A stretch of DNA of 64,000 nt from Bog-756 sp963734395 (lineage in GTDB: Bacteria; Actinomycetota; Acidimicrobiia; Acidimicrobiales; RAAP-2), in assembly GCA_963734395.1 (NCBI GenBank), contig CAVTGY010000007.1, positions 1 through 64,000 of the forward strand, given 5' to 3'. The notes beneath the pieces are model-generated. The model was not told the origin of the DNA. It searched no databases and saw only the letters and a program-made list of their open reading frames with translations. Positions 14,798 through 22,510 of the stretch are shown one piece after another; positions within the stretch are counted from its first letter, which is position 1, and the number at the start of each line of letters is the position of its first letter. The position numbers were made by a program, and so were the translations under genes.

Positions 14798-15515
14798 ATG
14801 GGTACACAACCGACCGCAGTGCTGGTGCATGGTGCATTCCCGGACGCATCCGGGTATGCCGGCGTGATCCGGCACTTGCAGGCCCAAGGAGTGCCCGTGA
14901 GGGCCCCGATGAATCCGCTACGTGGTCTGGCCGGCCTCGGACGCCGGTGCCATCGCTCGCTACACCACGATGATCGATGGGCCGATCGTCCTGGTCGGCC
15001 ACTCTTACGGCGGCGCGGTCATTTCCCAGGCCGCCCCCACCGTCAAAGATGTCCGAGCCCTGGTGTTCCTTTCCGCGTTCGCGCTGGATGAGGGGGAGAG
15101 TTGTGTCAGCGTGATGGAGCCGTTCCCGCCCGCGTTACTCGCGTCCACCAACGTGCCCAGTCCCTACGATGCGCCGGGAGCCGCAGGTGGGCCGGACCTG
15201 TTCATCAAGATCGAGGAATTCCACGAGACCTTCTGCGCTGACCTGAGCGAGGACGTCGCCGGACCGATGGCGGTTAGCCAGCGTCCTCTTGCAGCGGCTG
15301 CGTTCACCGAGCCAGCATCTGCGGTCGGCTGGCGGAATTTTCCGAGTTGGTACCTGGTGTCCGAGCACGACAATGCGATACCGCCCGACTGCGAGCGCTT
15401 CATGGCTGAGCGCATGACTGCCGTTACGGAGTCTGTCGACGGTTCTCACGTCGCCCTCATCGCACACCCCGACGTCGCATCCGGTTTGATCCTCAAGGCG
15501 CTCACGTCCGTATGA
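14798..15515 (+). pseudogene. Alpha/beta hydrolase, single frameshift
   Basis: The first frame (ATG 14798 behind CGGAGG at 14786-14791, or ATG 14795) gives PTAVLVHGAFPDASGYAGVI and an NPLRG segment. The second frame, from about 14925, gives SDAGAIARY, IVLVGHSYGGAVISQAA (nucleophile elbow G-H-S-Y-G), LVSEHDNAIPP (acid) and DGSHVALIAHP (catalytic His). Together they make a complete hydrolase of about 238 residues of the 'HGAF/GHSYGG' type. One extra base near 14915-14930 breaks the frame. It is a pseudogene or sequencing error. The divergent TetR presumably controlled it. Confidence 0.8.
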
Positions 15516-15590
15516 CGGCTGAGCGGAGCTCGGCGCCGTACTCCGAGCGCTGGGGCAGCGTAACGATCAGATCGATAGGGGGCGAACACC

Positions 15591-16037
15591 GTGCCGATGA
15601 TTGATGTGTACGCGACGGAGGGCACCTTCAACGACCCGCACCAGCTTGCATCCGACCTGGCACGGACCCTGATGACGATTGAAGGTGTCCCCGACATCCC
15701 GATGTTCCGACAGAACACGGCGGCCTTCATCCACGAGATGAATGGTCCGGCCATTTCCAACGTGGACGGCGACATCAGGTACGTGCGGGTCCAGGTACTG
15801 ACCAACGCCGGCGCCCTTGACCGCGAGAAGCAGCTCGCCGTGGTCGGCCAGTTCACCGCACTCGTGGCCACGGCCGCTGGAGACCCCTCCCTCTCGGAGA
15901 GGACCTGGGTCCTCCTGACCGAGGCCGTTGAGGGCGGCTGGGGCCTTGGCGGCCACGCCAACACGAATGAGGAGCTTGTGGCCGCGGCGAGAGCGCAGAT
16001 TGCAGAACTGTCGACCCCGAAATCGGATGATGGTTGA
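15591..16037 (+). CDS. Tautomerase-superfamily protein
   Basis: The 148-residue protein starts at GTG 15591 so that proline follows the initiator Met (M-P-M-I-D-V-Y). Pro2 is the catalytic base of 4-oxalocrotonate tautomerase/MIF-fold enzymes. A beta-alpha-beta repeat follows (GTFNDPHQLASDLARTLMTIEGV; then RYVRVQVLTNAGALDREKQLAVVGQFTALVATAAGD; then RTWVLLTEAVEGGWGLGGHANTNEEL). The length suggests a fused two-unit tautomerase. It stands alone 75 bp after the broken hydrolase, in the same direction. The substrate is not predictable. Confidence 0.75.
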   Translation: MPMIDVYATEGTFNDPHQLASDLARTLMTIEGVPDIPMFRQNTAAFIHEMNGPAISNVDGDIRYVRVQVLTNAGALDREKQLAVVGQFTALVATAAGDPSLSERTWVLLTEAVEGGWGLGGHANTNEELVAAARAQIAELSTPKSDDG

Positions 16038-16155
16038 TCCAATTTTCTGAGTTCGCGCCGCCCGGGCGCCTAACTCGACGGTCACCAACCTCCACGGCTG
16101 AGCTTTTTTGAAGCCGGTCTGGCCGGCGTCCCACCCGGCAACTACCGTGCGCTCC

Positions 16156-16701
16156 ATGTCAGCTGATGCGGATCGCTACGCCCGGGTATCCAGTGGTTTC
16201 AACGAGCGATTGCAGGGGGTGGGCGCTGACCAGTGGTCGCTGCCCACGCCCTGCTCGGAATGGACCGTGCGGGACCTGGTCGCCCATGTCATCGATACCC
16301 AGCGGCGGGTGCTGGGCCTGCTCGGAGGTTCGGTGACGCCGGCCGATCCCGAGGGCGACCTGTTGGCGCAATGGAACGAGGCCAGCGCCGCCTTGCTCGA
16401 CGCCGCACGCGACCCGGCCCGGGCCGGCACCGAGGTGCAGGCCTTCGCCGGACCGACCCGCTTCGATGAGCTCGTCGGCGGCCTGGCCTGTTCGGACACG
16501 GTGGTCCACACCTGGGACCTGGCCCGGGCCACCGGTCAGCCCGAGACCCTCGATGCGGGCGCGGTCGAATACTGCGGTGGTGTGATCGCCGGGTTCGGTG
16601 ACGCCATGCGCCGTCCGGGCGGCTTCGGCCCGGCCCTCGATTGCCCGGCCGACGCCGACGCGCAGAGCAAGTTCCTGCACTTCGCCGGACGCGCGGTCTG
16701 A
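16156..16701 (+). CDS. TIGR03086/DinB-like metal-binding protein (mycothiol-dependent isomerase family)
   Basis: The 181-residue protein has the MDMPI/DinB four-helix layout: LPTPCSEWTVRDLVAHVIDTQRRV near residues 30-52, a middle helix, and DTVVHTWDLARATGQPETLDAGAVE near residues 115-140. The three metal-ligand histidines of the family map to H in VAHV, H in VVHTWD and a C-terminal H. Relatives use mycothiol, the actinobacterial thiol, for isomerase or transferase reactions. ATG 16156 is chosen because family similarity begins there. An AraC gene starts 3 bp downstream and a VOC gene follows. Confidence 0.8.
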   Translation: MSADADRYARVSSGFNERLQGVGADQWSLPTPCSEWTVRDLVAHVIDTQRRVLGLLGGSVTPADPEGDLLAQWNEASAALLDAARDPARAGTEVQAFAGPTRFDELVGGLACSDTVVHTWDLARATGQPETLDAGAVEYCGGVIAGFGDAMRRPGGFGPALDCPADADAQSKFLHFAGRAV

Positions 16702-16704
16702 GTC

Positions 16705-17157
16705 ATGTCGGTGTCGGCGACCGAACGCGTCGGGTACCTGCGCCAGGCCCGTGACCTCATGGACCGGCATTTCGCCGAACCGTTGGACCTCGATCGCCTG
16801 GCGGCCGAGAGCGGCTTCTCCAAGTTCCATTTCGCCCGCTCTTTCAAGGACGCCTACGGGGAGACGCCGGCCCAGTACCTGACGCGGCGACGGGTGGAGC
16901 GGGCCAAGGACCTGTTGCGCCACGCCAACCTCACCGTGACCGAGATCTGCATGCTGGTCGGCTTCTCGAGTCTGGGCTCGTTCAGCAGCCGCTTCACCGA
17001 GCTGGTCGGCATGTCGCCGTCGGCCTACCAGCATCGTCCAGGCCGAACGAGGCGGGCCACCGCCCATCCCCGGCTGCTTCCTCATGGACTGGAGCCGGCC
17101 ACGGCCGGATTCCGCAATCTCGGAGAAGCCAGGCGAGGAGGCGCCGTCATAGGTTGA
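16705..17157 (+). CDS. AraC-type regulator consisting mainly of the DNA-binding domain
   Basis: The 150-residue protein has the two helix-turn-helix units of AraC proteins right at its N-terminus (ARDLMDRHFAEPLDLDRLA, SKFHFARSFKDAYGETPAQYL, then RAKDLLRHANLTVTEICMLVGF, GSFSSRFTELVGMSPSAYQ). There is no ligand-binding domain, only a 40-residue basic tail. It sits between the MDMPI-like gene and a VOC gene in a co-directional set. A second AraC-VOC pair of the same design is at 31.6-32.5 kb. Confidence 0.85.
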   Translation: MSVSATERVGYLRQARDLMDRHFAEPLDLDRLAAESGFSKFHFARSFKDAYGETPAQYLTRRRVERAKDLLRHANLTVTEICMLVGFSSLGSFSSRFTELVGMSPSAYQHRPGRTRRATAHPRLLPHGLEPATAGFRNLGEARRGGAVIG

Positions 17158-17197
17158 CGACGTCACCATTCGACGTATTCCGAACAAGGAGCAACTG

Positions 17198-17638
17198 ATG
17201 ATCACCCACCAGTCCCACACCAGCGTCTTCGTCCTCGATCAGGACTCGGCCAAGGCCTTCTACACCGAGAAACTGGGTTTCGAGCTGTGCATGGACTTCA
17301 CCATGGGGGAGGACTTCGAGGGATCAGGCGCCGGCTTTCGCTGGCTGACCGTGTCAGTACCCGGTAGGCCCGATCTCCAGCTCATCCTGTCGTCGTGCTC
17401 GATGGGTCGCTCGCCCGAAGAGGCCGAGAAGCTGCGGGCGCTGGTGGCCAGTGGCGCCATGGGGGTGGGGGTGCTGGCGACCGACGACTGCCAACGCGAC
17501 TACGAGGAGCTGTCGGCCAAGGGGGTGACCTTCCTCTCGCCTCCCACCGAGCGGCCCTATGGCATCGAGGCCACTATCCGAGACGACTCGGGCAACATGA
17601 TCAGCCTGACCCAGCCCTTCGCCATGCCGTCCCTCTAG
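17198..17638 (+). CDS. VOC/glyoxalase-fold protein paired with AraC regulator
   Basis: The 146-residue protein has HTSVFVLDQDSAKAFYTEKLGFELCMD, WLTVSVPGRPDLQLIL, GVLATDDCQRDYEELSAKGVTF and a C-terminal EATIRDDSGNMISLTQP. The paired betaalphabetabetabeta units and D(D/P)SGN end are those of glyoxalase/bleomycin-resistance-like proteins with unknown substrate. An ATG at 17198 follows AAGGAG. It is 40 bp after the AraC gene and probably cotranscribed. Confidence 0.8.
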   Translation: MITHQSHTSVFVLDQDSAKAFYTEKLGFELCMDFTMGEDFEGSGAGFRWLTVSVPGRPDLQLILSSCSMGRSPEEAEKLRALVASGAMGVGVLATDDCQRDYEELSAKGVTFLSPPTERPYGIEATIRDDSGNMISLTQPFAMPSL

Positions 17639-17673
17639 TCCTTCCCGCCACTTCCCAGAGTACACGAGGGTGG

Positions 17674-17692
17674 GGGTCTTGCTGCAAGGACT
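17674..17692. promoter_or_regulatory. Rifamycin-associated element (RAE)-like inverted repeat
   Basis: GGGTCTTGCTGCAAGGACT is a 19-bp imperfect inverted repeat (GTCTTGC/GCAAGGAC) 96 bp upstream of the rph start. From memory, the RAE found before rifamycin-inactivating genes in actinomycetes is a 19-bp inverted repeat of the form GGGGCTTGC..GCAAGGCCC. Core arms and spacing agree here with changes in the outer bases. It is the right place for rifamycin-responsive control. Confidence 0.7.
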
Positions 17693-17787
17693 CTTCGTGT
17701 GCTCACACTGAACGTCACAAGCCGGCCCACGGCGGTAGTCGCGACCGTCGGAACGGTTGAGGCCTGAGGGGTAGGGAGGGTGGACAG

Positions 17788-20382
17788 ATGGGCAGCTACG
17801 TGTTGGGCTTCCAGGAGATCGACCTGACGCAGGTCGCGGTCGTTGGCGGCAAGGGCGCGCACCTAGGGGAGCTTTCGCGAATCGAAGGCATCCGCGTGCC
17901 CGCCGGCTTCTGCGTGACGACGGACGCCTTTCGGCTGATCATGGCGGACGCGCCGTCGATCGACGATCGGCTCGATCGGTTGTCGCGCCTGAGCCCGGAT
18001 GACCGTGAAGCGATCAATACGCTCAGCGCGGAGATCCGCCGGATCATCGAAGGGATCGCCATCCCCGACGATCTGGCGACGGCGATCACCCGCTCGGTCG
18101 CCCGGCTCGGCGAGGACGCGGCCTACGCCGTCCGATCCAGCGCCACAGCAGAAGACCTGCCGACGACCTCCTTCGCAGGCCAACAGGACACCTACCTGAA
18201 CGTGGTGGGGCCGGCGGCGATCCTCCAGCACATCAGCCGGTGCTGGGCGTCACTGTTCACCGAGCGGGCCGTGTCCTACCGGCGGCGCAACGGCTTCGAC
18301 CACCGCTTGGTCCACATGGCCGTGGTCGTGCAGCGGATGGTCTTTCCGCTGGCGGCCGGCATCGTGTTCACGGCCGACCCCATCACATCAAACCGGAAGG
18401 TCACCTACGTGGAGGCCAGCTTTGGTCTCGGCGAGGCCGTCGTCTCGGGCCGGGTCAACGCGGACGTCTACGAGGTGCGTGAGGGTGAAATCGTCGCCAA
18501 GACGGTCGCCACCAAGCAGTTGGCCGTCCGCGCCCGGCCGGCAGGCGGGACGCTGGAGGAAGCTATCGATCCGGAGCGGCGGGAGCAGCCGGCATTGACC
18601 GATGCGCAGGTCGTGCGACTCGCACAGCTGGGACGGCGGATCGAAGCGCACTTCGGCTACCCCCAGGACATCGAATGGTGCCTGGTCGACGACGCCTTCC
18701 AGATCGTCCAGAGCCGGCCGATCACCACGCTCTTCCCTATTCCGATTGCCACCGACCGAGAGAACCATGTGTACGTGTCCGTCGGTCATCAGCAGATGAT
18801 GACCGACCCCATGAAGCCACTGGGGCTCTCGATGTGGCAGCTGACCACCCCGCGGCCCAGGTCCGAAGCCGGCGGGAGACTGTTCGTCGACGTCGCTCAG
18901 GCGTTGAGTTGGCCAACAAGTCGCAAGGGCCTTCTGGAGGCCCTGGGGAGATCCGACCCGCTGATCGGGGACGCGCTACAGACCATCCTCGATCGCGGCG
19001 ACTTCATTCCGACCCCTCCGGGGGAGGGTCCTGGCACCACGCCGGCCGGCGGCGAACCCGCCCCGATCGACACCGATCCGGCCATCGTCACTGGGCTGAT
19101 CGAGCGCAGTGAGGCTTCCATTGCCAAGTTGAAGAACGACATCCAAGGGAAGTCCGGACCCGCGCTACTCGACTTCATCTTGGCGGACGTCCAGGAACTG
19201 AAGCGGATCCTGTTCGATCCCAAGAGCCATCAGGTGTTCATGTCGGCGATGGAGGCGACGCGGTGGCTCAACGAGCAGCTGCAGGCGTGGCTGGGCGAGA
19301 AGAACGCAGCCGACACGCTCACCCAGTCCGTTCCCCACAACGTCACGTCGGAGATGGGGCTGGCGCTCCTCGGCGTCGCGGACGTGATCCGCCCGCATCC
19401 GGACGTCGTGGATTTTCTGCAGCGCGTCGAGAACGAGAACTTCGTGGACGAGTTGCCCTCACTCGAGGGCGGGCTCGAAGCGCGAGACGCCATTCAGATG
19501 TACCTCGACAAATACGGCATGCGCTGCGTCGGTGAGATCGACATCACGAGGCCACGTTGGAGCGAGCGCCCCATCGCACTAGTGCCGATGATCCTCGGCA
19601 ACATCAAGAACTTCGAGCCGGGGTACGGAAAGCGGCGCTTCGAGCAAGGCCGACAAGAGGCCTGGGAGAAGGAATTGGACCTATTGGCGCGCTTGCGGAA
19701 CCTGCCGGACGGGGATCACAAGGCCGATCAAACCAAGCGGAAGATCGATCGGGTCCGCACCTTCATTGGGTACAGGGAGTACCCGAAGTACGGCATGGTC
19801 AGTCGCTACTTCGTTTACAAGCAAGCTTTGTTGGACGAGGCCGAGCGCCTCGTACAGGCCCACCTGCTTCGTGAGAAAGAAGACATCTTCTACCTCGCAT
19901 TCGAGGAGCTCCACGACGTCGTGCGCACGAATCACGCGGATGACCAGCTGATTCGCCAGCGCAAGGACACGTTCAGGTCGTACCAGGCGCTCACGCCGCC
20001 CCGGGTGTTCACGTCCGACGGCGAGGTCATCGCCGGGACGTACCGACTCGTCGATGCTCCGGCCGGCGCTCTGGTCGGCCTACCGGTGTCCGCCGGGACC
20101 GTCGAGGGACGGGCTCGGGTCATCCTGGACATGGCCGAGGCCGATCTCGAAGCGGGTGACATCCTGGTCACCGCCTACACCGACCCCAGTTGGGCGCCGG
20201 TGTTCGTGGCGATCGCGGGCCTGGTGACGGAGGTCGGGGGCCTGATGACCCACGGTGCAGTGATCGCCCGGGAGTACGGCTTGCCGGCCATCGTGGGGGT
20301 GGAGCAAGCCACACGGCTGATCCGAGATCGGGAGCGGATCCGCGTCAATGGAACAGACGGGTACGTAGAGATCCTGCGCTAG
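17788..20382 (+). CDS. rph: Rifampicin phosphotransferase
   Basis: The 864-residue protein matches the length and order of Rph enzymes, which transfer the beta-phosphate of ATP to the rifamycin ansa chain. The N-terminal ATP-grasp part has YVLGFQEI.L....VGGKGAHLGEL, AVRSSATAEDLPTTSFAGQQDTYL, FTADPITSN and PQDIEWCL..AFQIVQSRPITTL. The central rifamycin-binding helical part includes HQQMMTDPMKPLGLS and RTFIGYREYPKYGM. The C-terminal swivelling domain has catalytic His in GGLMTHGAVIAREYGLPA and ends VNGTDGYVEIL. Many blocks match the Listeria enzyme as recalled. A strong AGGGAGGG precedes ATG 17788 and an RAE-like element lies upstream. PEP synthase paralogy was considered, but the central domain favours Rph. 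Confidence 0.92.
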   Translation: MGSYVLGFQEIDLTQVAVVGGKGAHLGELSRIEGIRVPAGFCVTTDAFRLIMADAPSIDDRLDRLSRLSPDDREAINTLSAEIRRIIEGIAIPDDLATAITRSVARLGEDAAYAVRSSATAEDLPTTSFAGQQDTYLNVVGPAAILQHISRCWASLFTERAVSYRRRNGFDHRLVHMAVVVQRMVFPLAAGIVFTADPITSNRKVTYVEASFGLGEAVVSGRVNADVYEVREGEIVAKTVATKQLAVRARPAGGTLEEAIDPERREQPALTDAQVVRLAQLGRRIEAHFGYPQDIEWCLVDDAFQIVQSRPITTLFPIPIATDRENHVYVSVGHQQMMTDPMKPLGLSMWQLTTPRPRSEAGGRLFVDVAQALSWPTSRKGLLEALGRSDPLIGDALQTILDRGDFIPTPPGEGPGTTPAGGEPAPIDTDPAIVTGLIERSEASIAKLKNDIQGKSGPALLDFILADVQELKRILFDPKSHQVFMSAMEATRWLNEQLQAWLGEKNAADTLTQSVPHNVTSEMGLALLGVADVIRPHPDVVDFLQRVENENFVDELPSLEGGLEARDAIQMYLDKYGMRCVGEIDITRPRWSERPIALVPMILGNIKNFEPGYGKRRFEQGRQEAWEKELDLLARLRNLPDGDHKADQTKRKIDRVRTFIGYREYPKYGMVSRYFVYKQALLDEAERLVQAHLLREKEDIFYLAFEELHDVVRTNHADDQLIRQRKDTFRSYQALTPPRVFTSDGEVIAGTYRLVDAPAGALVGLPVSAGTVEGRARVILDMAEADLEAGDILVTAYTDPSWAPVFVAIAGLVTEVGGLMTHGAVIAREYGLPAIVGVEQATRLIRDRERIRVNGTDGYVEILR

Positions 20383-20670
20383 TTATCTGCCGGTGCGCTC
20401 GCGGTGATTGCACCCCGGCCAGCAGCAAGGCCGACGCTGGCCTTCCTCGAGCTCCTCCTTGGTCCGTCGAATACGGCGTTCCCGGGTCATCTCCTGCTTG
20501 GCATCTTCGACCCAGCAGATGAACTCGTTTCGGGCCAGGGGCGTGATGTCCTTCCAGGCATCGAGCGCCGTCGGGTTGGCGATCAGCGCCTTTCGAAGGT
20601 CTCCAGGAAGCTTGTGCACCACCCCACCGGGTAATCGCGGGTTGCTCACGGGGCCACGGTAGCTGGTCAC
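20383..20670 (-). CDS. YdeI/OmpD-associated-like small protein
   Basis: It encodes about 95 residues from GTG 20670. The C-terminal part, LPGDLRKALIANPTALDAWKDITPLARNEFICWVEDAKQ, then R.RRI.RT.EEL..GQRRPCCWPGC, is the conserved end of bacteriocin-protection YdeI/OmpD-associated proteins (PLARNE(F/Y)I.WI..AK...TR..RI). The unrelated sequence upstream of 20670 in the same frame overlaps the divergent kinase promoter and is discounted. Its stop codon abuts the rph stop with no gap. Function is not known in detail. Confidence 0.7.
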   Translation of the reverse strand: MTSYRGPVSNPRLPGGVVHKLPGDLRKALIANPTALDAWKDITPLARNEFICWVEDAKQEMTRERRIRRTKEELEEGQRRPCCWPGCNHRERTGR

Positions 20671-20764
20671 GGCGAGCCCTATCACCAGCGAAATTGGGTC
20701 CCGGTGAGCCACCGGCCCGGCGGTCCTGGGCGCCCGATTGTCGGGAATCCCGGTCCGAGGGAAA

Positions 20765-22358
20765 ATGGCAGCCATGGCTCGCTCGCCTGGGTACGGAGCC
20801 ACCGGAGAGCCGGTCGTGGACGAATCGATCCCTGCCGAGCTACTCGAGGGTCGATACCGCCTCGAGCGGCTGCTCGGACGCGGCGGCATGGGGGCCGTCT
20901 ACCGGGCGCTCGACATCCGGCTCAATCGGCCCGTCGCCGTGAAGGTTCTCCGTGACGCCGAGGGCGCCGATACGGCGCGTTTCGAATCCGAGGTGCAGAC
21001 GCTCGCGCGCTTTGTGCATCCGAACCTCGTGAGATTGCTCGATGCCGGAGAGCTCTACGGGCGCCCCTACCTTGTGATGGATCTGATCGACGGACCCACG
21101 CTCGCGCAACGCATCGAACGGTGGACGGCTGTCGCTGGGGGAGACGGCGAGGGTCGGCGCCGGTGTCGCGGAGGCGCTCGCGTACGCGCACAACGAAGGG
21201 ATCGTGCATCGCGACGTGAAACCGGCGAATGTGTTGCTCGATCAGAGCGGCGTCGCCCATCTTGCCGATTTTGGGATCGCGCGGCTGGTTGATACGACCG
21301 GCATGACGGCCACCGGGTTCACCCTCGGCACTCCCGCCTATCTGGCGCCCGAACAGATCCAGGGAGCTGCAATCGGGGGGAGTGCGGATGTCTATGCGCT
21401 CGGTCTTGTCCTCATCGAGTGCCTGAGCGGTCGCCGAGCCTTCGAGGGCACCCCCGCGGAGATCGTCGCCACGCGCCTGCAACGCGATCCTGCGACCCCT
21501 GCCAATCTCGACGACAGCTGGAAGCGCATCGTCGCCGCAATGACGTCGCGCCAGCCGGCAGACCGCATCTCGGCGTCGAATGTCGCATTGCAGCTGACCG
21601 ATCGCGCCCATGCGGAGTTGGGCAGATCCACACGCTCGTCGGCGGCGGAATCGGGTGGCCGGACAGCCGCCGTGTCCGTCGGCTCCGAGCCCGATCCGAG
21701 GCGACAGATTGATCCGACGGGGAAAACGGCCGACCGGACCGCTATTGCGCCGATCGATGTCCTGGTAAAGCCCAAACCACCGCGCACTCATCGCCGAGTC
21801 GCCCTCCTGGCGACGCTCGCGGTCGTCGTGGCCGGTCTGGTGTTCGGACTCACGTTCGGCGGGGTCTTTCCGACGGCACATTCCAAATCCGGAAGCGGAG
21901 CCGATCCGAGGTCAGCGACCCATTCCACCCCGCCGGCGAGTAGCAGCACAACGACGACAACCACCACCACCACCACCACCACCACCACACTGCCCCTTCC
22001 CACGGTCGCTTCGGCCGCGGACAATCTGGTCACAGCGCTCGAGAACGGCGTGACCGACGGAAGCATCGCGTCCCAAGTCGGACAGCAGCTCGACAACCAG
22101 CTGCAGCCGCTGCTCTTCTCGGCTCAACCCGAGCAGTCGCAGCAGCAGGTCAATCAGTTCGACCAGCTCGTCCAGCAGTTTGATCAAGCCATCGAACAGG
22201 GCCAGATCACGGGGAACGCGACGATCGCGGCGTTGACGAACTCGATCGACGGTATCGCCGCGGCGCTCGGGACGGCGGTGCCTCCCTCGACTTCCGGGAA
22301 CAGTCCAGAGCCTCCGGGCGACTTCGGCACCGGTCTTGACCACGGGCGTGTTCGCTGA
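20765..22358 (+). pseudogene. Receptor-type Ser/Thr protein kinase (PknB-like), frameshifted
   Basis: The first frame from ATG 20765 carries the N-lobe: YRLERLLGRGGMGAVYRA glycine loop, VAVKVL lysine, and the hinge YLVMDLIDGPTLAQRIE. Near 21120-21150 the register changes. The other frame continues with LGETARVGAGVAEALAYAH, IVHRDVKPANVLL (catalytic HRD), LADFGIARL (DFG), GTPAYLAPEQ and SADVYALG. After a juxtamembrane linker come a TM segment (VALLATLAVVVAGLVFGLTFGG), a polythreonine stretch and a Gln-rich extracytoplasmic domain of about 110 residues. One extra base separates the lobes, so no kinase is made unless the frame is restored. It lies between rph and the redox fusion gene. Confidence 0.8.
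21960..21986 (+). repeat. (ACC)9 trinucleotide tract coding polythreonine
   Basis: Nine consecutive ACC codons form most of a 14-threonine run just outside the membrane segment of the kinase. Such in-frame triplet tracts change length by slippage without breaking the frame. The run probably acts as a flexible, possibly glycosylated stalk. Confidence 0.8.
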
Positions 22359-22510
22359 CGGCGACCGGCGAGCTCAGAAGGCACTATTCGCCCATTCAAT
22401 CGACGGGGCGGCGCTGCCGGAGAGCCCAGCAGTTGTATGCCGATGGGATCGATTTGACAACTATGGCAGGCTGACCCCAGCGGCCAGGACGAGCGGCCCG
22501 GGTAGGGAGC

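Noticed and set aside
17788..20382. PEP synthase (ppsA)
   Set aside because: The ATP-grasp and His domains are shared, but the central domain and the specific blocks (HQQMMTDPMKPLGLS, FIGYREYPKYGM) and RAE-like element indicate rifampicin phosphotransferase.
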